DNA from: Anaerolineales bacterium
GTDB taxonomy: Bacteria; Chloroflexota; Anaerolineae; Anaerolineales; Villigracilaceae
Direction: 5' to 3'
Length of the DNA stretch: 64,000 nt
NCBI GenBank assembly: GCA_016744335.1
Contig: JADGEO010000007.1
Span: 1 to 64,000 of the forward strand
The translations under genes and the position numbers were made by a program. Positions within the stretch are counted from its first letter, which is position 1; each line of letters opens with the position of its first letter. Shown piece after piece: positions 26,528 to 35,837 of this stretch. The notes under the pieces are model-generated. The model was not told the origin of the DNA. It made no database searches and saw nothing but the letters and a program-made list of their open reading frames with translations.

Positions 26528-28579
26528 CTATTTTTCTTCAGGAGAAAGTAGTTCAAAACTTACCTTGGGGCTTCCTAGCGCTTGTCCTAATTCTTTCACT
26601 GTGGTTTGTAAAATCGTGTCCATTTGAGTAGAACTGCCTATCTTTGTTGAAATATCTGAAAGAACACTCTCTCTGTTTGCATGCTGGCGGCTATCTTCTA
26701 ATAACCTTGCGTTTTCCATTGCCAATGCGGCGCGCTCTGCAACCGCTTCTAATAATTCTGTATCGTCCGATAAATCTTTTCCAGCAGTATTTTGTGGACG
26801 TATTTTCAAAACGCCAATTATCTCACCGCGTAATTTTACGGGGACTTGTATCATAGTGTGATTTTCAGAGGAATGGATTTTTCTATCGGTGAGGGTGTAA
26901 AGCTCCCCATTTGCGTAGCCGACCCCGATTTGGGCTTGGTCGCTGGCGAGTTGACTCCACTTCTGGCGGACGTATTGTCGAGCGAGTTCTTCGGCATCTT
27001 GTAGAGCAATTTGGGCTTTTTCAAATTGGCGGGTGTTTTCTATTGCCACCGCCACTTGGCTGGCAAGTGTTTCTAGTATTTTTGTGTCTTCTGCAGTAAA
27101 TGTATCGGCGTCGTTGCTTTGCACATCTAATACACCTAAAATATCTTCTCGAATATGGAGGGGAACAGCAATTTCAGAGCGGGTGTCGGGGAGGTCTGGA
27201 TGTGCTAAATAGGTATTGTCATACCTTGTATCATGAACAATTCGGATACCTCCATTTATGGCAACATGCCCAACTATGCTTTTTTTGCTTATGGGCAGTT
27301 CGTATCCACTTTTTAGCATTTGCATACCATTAACACTATTTGAAGCCTCTAAAATGAGTGCGTTTTTATTGGGTTGTATGAGAAAAATGCCAACATGATA
27401 AAAATTGAAGGCTTGGCTAATTTGTTGGGCGATGACAGGAAGTAACTCGTCAAGGTTGTGAATAAGAGTTACCGTTTTTGAAATCTCGGCGATGGTTTGA
27501 AGTTGTGATGCGCGTTCTTCGCTTTGTTTATTTATGCTGGCTAAATGTTTTTCTGCTTTCTTTTGTTCCGTAATCTCATTGGCATTGACGAGATAGCCTA
27601 ATAATTTACCTTGATTATTGTGCAAAGGAGAAAAAATATAGTCAAATATACGCCCATCTCTATCGGTGTATTCTAATTGGGTATCATTATTTTTGATAAA
27701 CTGCTCATAAAGTTCGGGGGTTATTTCTTTAAAATGTAAGTCTTTTATTTCTTCTTCTTTTCTTTGCCAATACCGAAGAGCCGCTGGATTTGCATCTATA
27801 ATAAAGTTTCTTGGATCTAAAACGATAATGATATTGTTAATATTATTAAAAAGAATTTCACGGGCAAAGGGAAGGGCATTAAATAAGCGGTAGCGGAAAA
27901 TGCCAAAAGCCATAATACTATTGCTGATGGCAAACATGAGCGGAGAAATATCTCGTTGATTGGCAAATTTTATGCCGAAGGGGATGGCGGCAATTGCACC
28001 TATAGTAGGGATTAAGATACCAGCAAAAACAATGCTTAATTGTGTCTTATTGATGCTTTTTTTGAAAAAACCGCTAAATAATACAATAATATAAGCTAAT
28101 GAAATCGCATATAAATAATAGGTTGTGATATTTGCTATTTTTCCGAAATCATAAAGAAATTCATCAAAGGGTAGACCAGCTTCTATTCTTATATTGGCGT
28201 AGGTGTATTCAGTAGGATAAAAATCTGAAAAAATAGCAAATAGTGCAAAAAGCGGAATAATAGAAAGGACAGGGACTAATTTGCGAGGGGTAACCTTTCT
28301 GCGAGTAAATTGCAATGCAAAAATTAGCAGAGCGATAGGCGCAAAAAAAGCACCTATCCACTGAAACTTATCCCAAAAGAATTTAGCTTCTAAGGTGGGA
28401 GCCATTATTTCGAAAATATAGCCAAGTAGCCAAGAAATTTCAAATAAAATGCTCCATGCAAAAGCTCTAACGCCTGCGCCTTTGTTATTTCTCCATACGT
28501 AAAAGAAGATTATTGCAGAGATACTAAGGGCAATAAAATAAATTAAAAAATAGGGAAACCTGACAGTAAATATATCCAT
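26528..28579 (-). CDS. Membrane receptor 10: 7TM-PAS-tandem GAF, no output domain
   Basis: A 683-residue receptor with a different sensor module. The N-terminal seven-helix region (about 1-225; WSILFEISWLLGYIFEIMAP and FFAPIALLIFALQFT) resembles the 7TM input domain of histidine kinases. A PAS domain (about 232-345; ILFNNINNIIIVLDPRNFIIDANPA) follows, then a coiled coil and a GAF (about 360-510) with NPDLPDTRSE, except that the usual ALDVG is VHDTR. The linker QKWSQLASDQ, a short second GAF and the tail ALGSPKVSFELL complete it. No kinase domain follows the PAS, which is unusual. It sits 15 nt after receptor 9 and 11 nt before receptor 11. Confidence 0.88.
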   Translation of the reverse strand: MDIFTVRFPYFLIYFIALSISAIIFFYVWRNNKGAGVRAFAWSILFEISWLLGYIFEIMAPTLEAKFFWDKFQWIGAFFAPIALLIFALQFTRRKVTPRKLVPVLSIIPLFALFAIFSDFYPTEYTYANIRIEAGLPFDEFLYDFGKIANITTYYLYAISLAYIIVLFSGFFKKSINKTQLSIVFAGILIPTIGAIAAIPFGIKFANQRDISPLMFAISNSIMAFGIFRYRLFNALPFAREILFNNINNIIIVLDPRNFIIDANPAALRYWQRKEEEIKDLHFKEITPELYEQFIKNNDTQLEYTDRDGRIFDYIFSPLHNNQGKLLGYLVNANEITEQKKAEKHLASINKQSEERASQLQTIAEISKTVTLIHNLDELLPVIAQQISQAFNFYHVGIFLIQPNKNALILEASNSVNGMQMLKSGYELPISKKSIVGHVAINGGIRIVHDTRYDNTYLAHPDLPDTRSEIAVPLHIREDILGVLDVQSNDADTFTAEDTKILETLASQVAVAIENTRQFEKAQIALQDAEELARQYVRQKWSQLASDQAQIGVGYANGELYTLTDRKIHSSENHTMIQVPVKLRGEIIGVLKIRPQNTAGKDLSDDTELLEAVAERAALAMENARLLEDSRQHANRESVLSDISTKIGSSTQMDTILQTTVKELGQALGSPKVSFELLSPEEK

Positions 28580-28594
28580 AAGTATTTTCCAGAC

Positions 28595-31402
28595 TTACTC
28601 TACCTGATTTTCTTTGAGTGGGTCTACGAGTTCAAAGATTACCTCAGGGCTTTCAAGTGCATCGCTCAATTCTTTTGCCGTAGTTTTTAAGATACTGTCG
28701 AGTTGCATAGATGCGCCAATCTTTGCTGAAATATCAGAAAGAATTGCCTCACGTTGGGCTTTTCGCTGTGTTTCATCAAAATGCCTTGCACTGTCGAGGG
28801 CTACGCTCAGGTGCTCAGAGATTGCGGCGGTTATTTCAAGTTCTTCAGGTGTCCATGGTTTTTCATTTTCACCTTTGCGAATTTTGATACCACCTAATAT
28901 ATACCCGCGGTTTTTAATGGGGATGATGGCTGTGAGTTTGTCATCTTCTAATCTTGTTCTTTCTTCTGATGCCTGTGTAAGAGTATTATTTTCTTTAGAT
29001 TTGGTAATGGGATGGGCTTTGCCCTTCTGATCAACAATAAACCTTGAAACAGCTTGGCTTTCAGTTAACTTTCTCCATGTTTTTTGGCTAAATTCGCCAT
29101 AGGCTTTACGTTCTGCTTCTAACGCATCTTCTGATTTGGTAAGCAGTTCTGCGTTATCAAGTGCAACTGCAACTTGGTCTACCATTGTTTGCAGAGGAAT
29201 GATATTGCTATTGTCAAAAGCAGATTTCTCGGTGCTTTGGACTGTTAATGCGCCAAGCACGCGTCCACGAGAGCGAAGTGGCAAGGCACTTTCAGAGCGG
29301 GTTTTTGGCAAATCGGGATTTTTAAATTGAACAGCATCTTTACCAACATCCAATGCTATGCGGGCTTGTTTATTTTCGATGCTCCAACCGATCATGCCTT
29401 CGCCGATTTTGATTTTATGTTCTTTGTCTAGCATTTTCTGCCCGGCTTTGCCGGTCCCTGCTTTAAGTACGGCTTGTTCATTTTCTTCATCAATTAGGAA
29501 TAACCCCACATAATAGAAATTAAAGCGTTCTTTGATTATTTCTACAACTTCTTGGATGAGTGTATTTGTATCTAAAATTTCGGATGCCGCTTGTGCTACA
29601 TTAGAAGATGCTTCTAAATATGTGGTGCGTTGTTTTAGAGCTTGTGTGCGTTCTTCAATACGATGCTCTAGGGTGTTGATGGTTTTGTTTAGGCGTGAGA
29701 CGAGATTGTTAAATGTGTGCGCTAGGGCACCGATCTCATCATCTGCTTCAATGGTTGCGCGGGTTTCTAGGTTTCCTTTTGTAAATTCTTGTGCTGTGTT
29801 TTCCAAACGAATAAGTGGGGCTACCAAGATATTTGCTAAGCCAAAGCTGGTAAAGACTGCTAAAATAATCAAGACTAAAGATGATAGGATAATTCTACGA
29901 GTTTGTTGTTGTATAGGGGCTAAAAAAATGTCATTGGGTTGTGCCGACAGGGTAAGCCAAGGGACAGTGTTGAGTTGTGTTACCGCGCCAGAAATGCGCT
30001 TGTCTAATTCTGTTTCATCGCTTGTGAAATAGGGGGTAGTGACGAAATTAGTTAATCCTTCTTCTATTTTTGTGAAATTGTGTGAAATCTCACTGTCTTC
30101 TAGTTGTGTAGGAATAAGAAAGTTTTCTCTAAGGCTCTTAATTTCCTCTGCGCTGGGTGTATAGGTTGTTTTTCCAATTAATTGAGGGCTTAAAGTATGG
30201 GCAAGAATAATATGGTTGCTATCAAATAAAACGGATAAGGACTCTTTACCAGCAATGCTTTTTTCAGCATTAAATATTTTTTGTAATGCTGATGCGCTAT
30301 ATTTTACTCGAAGAATACCTACAACAACGTCTGGATCATTATAGATAACGGGAACACTAAAAAATAAAACACCTTCTTTCTCGTCTGGAAAATATAAGAC
30401 AGGTGAAATATATTTATTATTAGCATTAAGAGGATATTGAAAATAATCATATTCTGCTTCGCTTTTCCCTATATTCCGAGAGTCTGAATCTAGAATATTC
30501 ATACCATCAAGATCTAAAATACCATAAGAAAGAATGTCGGCATTGCTATTTGCTAATGAAAAAAGAAGATTTTGTACTTGTTGTTCTTTTAGTGAATTAG
30601 TCCTTATTTTTGGGGAAAGCAATAGGTAAGAGCGTAAGTTGAGAGAAGCTGAGGCTGTGTTAACAGAATCTAAGCTATACGTTAAGAAGTGATCAATGCT
30701 TTTTGCTGAAATAGATGCATTTGCTAATAATTGCTCCTGTGCGTTAGCGGTTAGAATTTTACGCATATTCATGGAGACTAAAGTGAAAGCGATGCTAACA
30801 ATGAAGGTACTTAAAAGGAGAAATCCTAAGATCAGTTTTGTACGTAAGGCATAAGTTGGGAATTGTTTGAGAATCAAGATAAGCAAGACAAGAAAAAAAA
30901 GTCCTAAGATGCCCCATGTTGTGGTGTTGGATGCTGGTAAAGCTTTTCGTTCAAATGGTTCTACAAAATAAAGGAAGAAAAGAAATGTAACGGTAATCGC
31001 ACTCCCGTACATAGTTTTGCCTACTTTTCTTGGTGGTAGATTGAGGCTACTGGCAACGCTAAAAGTAATTGCAAGGCTCATAAGAGCTAAGGGAATATCT
31101 GCACCACTTATGCCTATAGCTATTATCGCTATTGTGATATTTGGTGTATATATCATGAGCGTATAGGCTTTTTTGGCATAACCGTTACGAATGAGTAGTG
31201 CTGAAAATAGGTAAACGAGCGAAAGTAAACCCATTTGTACATTAGTATTTAAAAAACTTATCTCTATATTTGAATAAGGTGAAAAATAGTAAAGTGAGAC
31301 CAAAGCAAGGACTATAGTTCCTCCTATAGCAAGGCGAAAACCTTTTTTCTCTTGTTCAGAAAGTTGATTCTTTTGTTGATTTGATGGAAAATTATTTGTC
31401 AT
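28595..31402 (-). CDS. Membrane receptor 9: helical bundle, double-Cache, HAMP, tandem GAF
   Basis: A 935-residue receptor. About five helices (22-175) come before a further helix (about 187-210), a large extracytoplasmic region of double-Cache type (about 215-505; GILDLDGMNILDSD, FSVPVIYNDPDVVVGILRVKYS), a helix (507-530) and HAMP (about 530-585; DDEIGALAHTFNNLV). A coiled coil leads to a GAF of the LYYVGLF class (about 600-760) with GEGMIGWSIEN and NPDLPKTRSE. The linker has AYGEFSQKTW. A short second GAF and the tail ALESPEVIFELV follow. The Cache domain suggests an extracellular small molecule ligand. It ends 15 nt before receptor 10; the 57-nt gap upstream is the largest among the receptors. 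Confidence 0.9.
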   Translation of the reverse strand: MTNNFPSNQQKNQLSEQEKKGFRLAIGGTIVLALVSLYYFSPYSNIEISFLNTNVQMGLLSLVYLFSALLIRNGYAKKAYTLMIYTPNITIAIIAIGISGADIPLALMSLAITFSVASSLNLPPRKVGKTMYGSAITVTFLFFLYFVEPFERKALPASNTTTWGILGLFFLVLLILILKQFPTYALRTKLILGFLLLSTFIVSIAFTLVSMNMRKILTANAQEQLLANASISAKSIDHFLTYSLDSVNTASASLNLRSYLLLSPKIRTNSLKEQQVQNLLFSLANSNADILSYGILDLDGMNILDSDSRNIGKSEAEYDYFQYPLNANNKYISPVLYFPDEKEGVLFFSVPVIYNDPDVVVGILRVKYSASALQKIFNAEKSIAGKESLSVLFDSNHIILAHTLSPQLIGKTTYTPSAEEIKSLRENFLIPTQLEDSEISHNFTKIEEGLTNFVTTPYFTSDETELDKRISGAVTQLNTVPWLTLSAQPNDIFLAPIQQQTRRIILSSLVLIILAVFTSFGLANILVAPLIRLENTAQEFTKGNLETRATIEADDEIGALAHTFNNLVSRLNKTINTLEHRIEERTQALKQRTTYLEASSNVAQAASEILDTNTLIQEVVEIIKERFNFYYVGLFLIDEENEQAVLKAGTGKAGQKMLDKEHKIKIGEGMIGWSIENKQARIALDVGKDAVQFKNPDLPKTRSESALPLRSRGRVLGALTVQSTEKSAFDNSNIIPLQTMVDQVAVALDNAELLTKSEDALEAERKAYGEFSQKTWRKLTESQAVSRFIVDQKGKAHPITKSKENNTLTQASEERTRLEDDKLTAIIPIKNRGYILGGIKIRKGENEKPWTPEELEITAAISEHLSVALDSARHFDETQRKAQREAILSDISAKIGASMQLDSILKTTAKELSDALESPEVIFELVDPLKENQVE

Positions 31403-31459
31403 GGCTATTGCCTTTTATCGGTGACAGGTTGTACTTTGTAGGATAATTTCTTAAAAGAT

Positions 31460-33118
31460 TTATTCTGCATCTATCCAGATTTCTGTTTCAGCGTTACCAA
31501 GAATTTTATGCAATTCGATAGCGGCAGTTTCAAGGACTTTTTCAATATCTAAGCTTTCACGGATTCGAGCAGAGCTTTCGCCAATAATCTGTTCACGTGC
31601 GCCACGTCTCTGGCTATCTTCAAAAAGTCGGGCACTTTCTAGTGAAATGCTAAGTTGTTCGGCGAGCGTCTCGGCTAGTGCTATTTCTTCTCTTGTCCAG
31701 ATGCCGCGCTCAGGATTTTTTACGATTTGAATGCTACCAAGCACTTTCCCGTGATTTTTAATAGGTAGTAAAGCAGTTCCATCTTCTTTGACTAATATAT
31801 TTTCTAGAGTTTTATTTTTTTCACTTGCGATGCTGTAAGTTTCTCCATCGGTGTTGATGCCATAGGTGGGGATAGTGCCAGATTTTATTAGCTTCTTCCA
31901 TGCGTCATAGCTCAAATCGCCATAGGCTAGGCGTTCGGATTTTAAAGCAGCTTCACTTTGTGCAAGCAGTTCTGCGTTATCAAAGGCTATACCAATTTGG
32001 TCTGCCATTGTTTGTAGAGTAGTAATAATTTCTGATGAAAAGGCGTTTTTTTCTTTACTTTGAACGGTAATAACACCTAAAATATGTCCACGAGAACGAA
32101 GAGGAATAATTGCTTCAGATTGTGTTTTAGGTAGATAGGGGTTTTGGAACTCAACAATATCTGTCCCTACTCCAGTAGCAATGCGTGCTTTATTCTCTTT
32201 GATTGCGCTAGCTATTATGCCGTCTTCAAGGGGATATCTATGTTTTTGCTTGAGCATCATTTTCCCTGCATCACCAGAGCCAGCCTTTAGCATTACCCAT
32301 GTGTTTTCATTATTTATAAGAAAAAGCCCGACATAATAAAGATTAAAGTTCTCTTTTACTAATTCTACAATTTCTTTTGATAGCTTGTCTGTATCTGTGA
32401 AACTTGCTGCAGCTCGGCTTACTTTAGCGGCACCTTTGAGATAGGTAGACTGGGTTTCTAGTTTGCGTGCGTTTTCATCGAGTTCTTCAACTTGTTCTTC
32501 TAATTTATTGCTTAAATTTTTAAGCCTGACATTGGCTTCTGTTGTTTCTTGGAAACGTTCTTTTTCTGTATTCTCTTGGAAGATAGAGGCTATAATTAAT
32601 CCAATGCCTAAAAATGAGAGAGAAAGTATATCTCTTATATAGTCTCCACTAGTTGTGGAAACTAAGATGAGTGAAATGGCAATCATATCAACCAGAATTA
32701 TGGTGATGAGGCCGGTGGATGTAAATAACACACTACTAATAATAAAGGCGAGTGGGAAATTCGCAAAAAGTGTTGATGCAATATCAGGAACACCTCGTAG
32801 TAAAGAACTTAGGGCGACTAGCGATATGGTGCCAACAAGAGTGATGCTTCCCAAAGTATAATGGCGGCTTCGGCTAAGGGCATAGGCAAATAGAAACACA
32901 ACTGTAGAGGAAGAAACAATCAGGATGGTTGACAAATTGCCCTGAACAGAAATAATAGAAATAATCCCCATTAATGTCCAAAGAACCGCCAGAATAGAAA
33001 GAATGGCAGAAAAGCGCGCCTTGCGTTGCGCCCCAATCCCTTGAATAGATGGGTGTGGGCGAATCAACTTTCCAAAGAGGGTTATTTTATCTTGCGTTAG
33101 TTCTTCTGAATTAGTCAT
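31460..33118 (-). CDS. Membrane receptor 8: six helices plus tandem GAF, no output domain
   Basis: A 552-residue receptor with about six helices (35-190), a coiled coil (about 190-225) and a GAF of the LYYVGLF class with SGDAGKMMLKQKHRYPLEDG and NPYLPKTQSE. That last motif varies the usual TRSE. The linker (YDAWKKLIKSG), the short second GAF (WTREEIALAETLAEQLSISLESARLF) and the tail ILGNAETEIWID follow the common plan. The ATG overlaps the stop of receptor 7 by 8 nt, so the two are translationally coupled. N-terminal sequence differs from receptors 11 and 12, so only the cytoplasmic half is shared. Confidence 0.87.
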   Translation of the reverse strand: MTNSEELTQDKITLFGKLIRPHPSIQGIGAQRKARFSAILSILAVLWTLMGIISIISVQGNLSTILIVSSSTVVFLFAYALSRSRHYTLGSITLVGTISLVALSSLLRGVPDIASTLFANFPLAFIISSVLFTSTGLITIILVDMIAISLILVSTTSGDYIRDILSLSFLGIGLIIASIFQENTEKERFQETTEANVRLKNLSNKLEEQVEELDENARKLETQSTYLKGAAKVSRAAASFTDTDKLSKEIVELVKENFNLYYVGLFLINNENTWVMLKAGSGDAGKMMLKQKHRYPLEDGIIASAIKENKARIATGVGTDIVEFQNPYLPKTQSEAIIPLRSRGHILGVITVQSKEKNAFSSEIITTLQTMADQIGIAFDNAELLAQSEAALKSERLAYGDLSYDAWKKLIKSGTIPTYGINTDGETYSIASEKNKTLENILVKEDGTALLPIKNHGKVLGSIQIVKNPERGIWTREEIALAETLAEQLSISLESARLFEDSQRRGAREQIIGESSARIRESLDIEKVLETAAIELHKILGNAETEIWIDAE

Positions 33119-35837
33119 TTTTCTTCTCTGTATCTAACCATATTTTTGTTTCAGCACTACCAAGTGCTTTGTGTAATTCTCTAGTAGCGGTTTTTAGTAC
33201 ACTTTCTATATTAAGTGTTTCTCGCATTTTGGCAGATGCTTCACTGATGACGCGTTCACGCATTACTCGGCGTTGACTTTGATCAAAGAGGCGTGCGCTT
33301 TCAAGCGAAACGCTGACTTGTTCGGCTAAGGTTTCTGCTAATCTTAGTTCTTCTTTTGTCCAGACACCCTCTTCTTTTTCCTTACGTAGTTTTACGCCAC
33401 CCAAGACATGCCCGTGTATTTTAATGGGGAGTACGGCAGTTAGCCCGTTATCTTGGATTGTTGTTTTACTTTGTTGCATTGATGCACTTTCTGTTTTTTC
33501 AAGCGGATAAACGCTGTTCGGGGCGTCGGAGAGATAGTGAGGAATATTCGTTTGGTGGAGCAAGCCAGTCCAATCTTCTTGGCTTAATTGCCCGTAGGCT
33601 TTGCGTTCTGCTTTGAGAGCTATTTCACTTTTAGTGAAGAGTTCTGCGTTATCAAGGGCAATTGCGATTTGATCTGCCATTGTTTGCAATGTGGCGATAA
33701 TTTCTGGTGTAAAAGCTGATGGTTGACTGCTTTGAATTGTCAGTGCGCCGAGCACGCGTCCCCGAGAGCGGAGCGGGAGCGCACCTTCGGAGCGGGTTTC
33801 TGGTAGGGCTGGGTTGTCGAAGCGAGTTGCATCCTCGCCCACGTCTAGGGCTATCCTAGATTGGGCATTCTCTATGCTCCAGCCGATCATACCTTCGCCA
33901 ATTCTGAGTTTGTGTTTGCGTGCTAACATTATTTTTCCTGCTTCACCTGTACCAGCTTTTAAGTTTGCCCATTTATTTTTGTTGTCAACAAGGAAGAGAC
34001 CAACATAATATAGGTTGAAGCGTGCTTTGATTAACCCTACGACCTCTTCTATTAATTCGGTGGTATTTGTTATAGAAGCGATTTTTTGGCTAACCTCTAC
34101 AGAGCTTTCGAGGTGTGTGGCTTGAGATTCAAGTTTTTGGGTGCGTTCAGCAATAATGCTTTCTTGGTTCTTTAGGGTCGTGTCAAGATCTTTAGCTAGG
34201 GTATTTAATGTGGTGCCAAGCTTTCCTAGTTCATCTGATGGCAGATTTTCAACGCGAGCAGAGAGATTCCCTGCGATTTGCTTTTCTGCAACCGCAGTGA
34301 GAGTTTTGACAGGACGTAATACTACATAGGAAATTGCGCCGCCTAAAATTAGTAAGCCAATAAATGCTAGTAGGATAGCTGGGATTAAAACAGAACGCCT
34401 ACTTTGGTTAATTGTCTCTATAATTGTTTTACGAGGTTGAATAATTTCTACGATGCCAATTACTCGTCCTTCATAAGCCAACATGGGTGCAACAAGTACA
34501 GCGTATTCTCTATTTTCAAGAGAGATGAATACTGTTTCTGGTATTTTTGTTTCTAAAACACGGTTATAAACATCGGGAGAAATAGAAAGAGAAATTAAGT
34601 TTTCATTCGAACTGGCGTAATGAGAAAGCTCTGCCGTAGGTGTTTCGTAGTCAAAATAATGTTTTAATCCTGAAATTTGTGCAACTTCATAAGTTACCCA
34701 TAGGTTATAGTCTGCTGTGGTACGCGCGGCTAAATTATCTACAAAGGTCTGATCGTAATCTAAGCCTACTTCAATCATGCCTATAAATTCGCCATCTCTC
34801 CAAAGTGGTGAAATGCTACGCACGCCTATACGGTCGGTTCCAACTTCTACCCCAGCTACGGTTTCTTGTGTTTCTAAAGCAGTGGCCGCGGTATAACGGT
34901 AAGTAATATCATCACCGAATCTGTTTTTATTGTGAACACGAAGAAAAACTGTGCCATTAGGGTTTTCAATATAGAGATGGCGGATATTATTTTCCTCTTT
35001 TAGTGTTTCAAAAATCGGAGATAAGAGTGCGTATAAAGCAACTCTGTCTTTGGCAAGATATAAGTCTTTGATATCCTCTCTGTCGGCATAACTTAAAGAA
35101 AGAGCAGATGATGAAAGAATTTGAGTGTCTGTATAGTTGTTATAAGATTCGTAAAGAAATTCGAGCTGCTTTATTTCTGTCTTTTCGCTTAGTTCTCTGG
35201 AGATACGTAAATTGACTCCAGTTTGGAAGAAAGTGATAATGCTAACTACTAGAAATACAGCGGCAAGAAGTTTCAGTCTGATGTCTCTATACCAAACTTG
35301 CCATATTAGTAATGTGATGAAGGCTATGCCCATTGCACCAATAATATAGGGTGAAAAATGCTCAAGCCCGCTTGTTCCTAATTGGAAGGTTGGGTTCAAT
35401 ACATCTGCTAGTACGGAAATTATTATGGCAGTACTTCCCGCCCATATAGCCAAAGAGCGAGTTTTTTGTGGGAATATCCAGCGATAGAGAAAGAAGGAGC
35501 TAAGGAGAATATATACAGAAGCAATGAGAGAAAAATCTCGGAGGATAATTGAGGTTATTGTGGGGGGCAGGATATTGACGAGGTATATCAATGCTGTACC
35601 AAGTATACAGCGTCCCTGACGAACTAAAGCGATGCCTATAAAGCCTGAAATCCAGGCAAGGCTAGTTAGGGTTATTAATAAAGTGTCTGTCCAATCAGAA
35701 TAACCTTGTTGAATAATTGTATAGATAGAAAACCCGAAGAAAATCAAATAAATAATGCTGATAATAAACCCAGCCCAGGTTGCAAGGCGGGGATTTTTTT
35801 CTTCTTGAGGAGGAGGTGATGTTAAATTGTTGTTCAT
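33111..35837 (-). CDS. Membrane receptor 7: helical bundle, dCache_3-like, HAMP, tandem GAF
   Basis: A 908-residue receptor. About seven helices (18-190) come before a signal-anchor-like helix (193-212) and an extracytoplasmic domain (about 215-480). That domain has the pattern FLRVHNKNRFGDD, VAGVEVG and GEFIGMIEVGLDYD, as in the dCache_3 double sensory domain. After a helix (485-508) comes HAMP, then a coiled coil, a GAF of the LYYVGLF class (about 585-740; RIGEGMIGW, NPALPETRSE), the linker AYGQLSQEDW, a short GAF and the tail ALGSAETKIWLD. GGAGG lies before the ATG, which overlaps the stop of receptor 6 as ATGA. Confidence 0.9.
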   Translation of the reverse strand: MNNNLTSPPPQEEKNPRLATWAGFIISIIYLIFFGFSIYTIIQQGYSDWTDTLLITLTSLAWISGFIGIALVRQGRCILGTALIYLVNILPPTITSIILRDFSLIASVYILLSSFFLYRWIFPQKTRSLAIWAGSTAIIISVLADVLNPTFQLGTSGLEHFSPYIIGAMGIAFITLLIWQVWYRDIRLKLLAAVFLVVSIITFFQTGVNLRISRELSEKTEIKQLEFLYESYNNYTDTQILSSSALSLSYADREDIKDLYLAKDRVALYALLSPIFETLKEENNIRHLYIENPNGTVFLRVHNKNRFGDDITYRYTAATALETQETVAGVEVGTDRIGVRSISPLWRDGEFIGMIEVGLDYDQTFVDNLAARTTADYNLWVTYEVAQISGLKHYFDYETPTAELSHYASSNENLISLSISPDVYNRVLETKIPETVFISLENREYAVLVAPMLAYEGRVIGIVEIIQPRKTIIETINQSRRSVLIPAILLAFIGLLILGGAISYVVLRPVKTLTAVAEKQIAGNLSARVENLPSDELGKLGTTLNTLAKDLDTTLKNQESIIAERTQKLESQATHLESSVEVSQKIASITNTTELIEEVVGLIKARFNLYYVGLFLVDNKNKWANLKAGTGEAGKIMLARKHKLRIGEGMIGWSIENAQSRIALDVGEDATRFDNPALPETRSEGALPLRSRGRVLGALTIQSSQPSAFTPEIIATLQTMADQIAIALDNAELFTKSEIALKAERKAYGQLSQEDWTGLLHQTNIPHYLSDAPNSVYPLEKTESASMQQSKTTIQDNGLTAVLPIKIHGHVLGGVKLRKEKEEGVWTKEELRLAETLAEQVSVSLESARLFDQSQRRVMRERVISEASAKMRETLNIESVLKTATRELHKALGSAETKIWLDTEKKND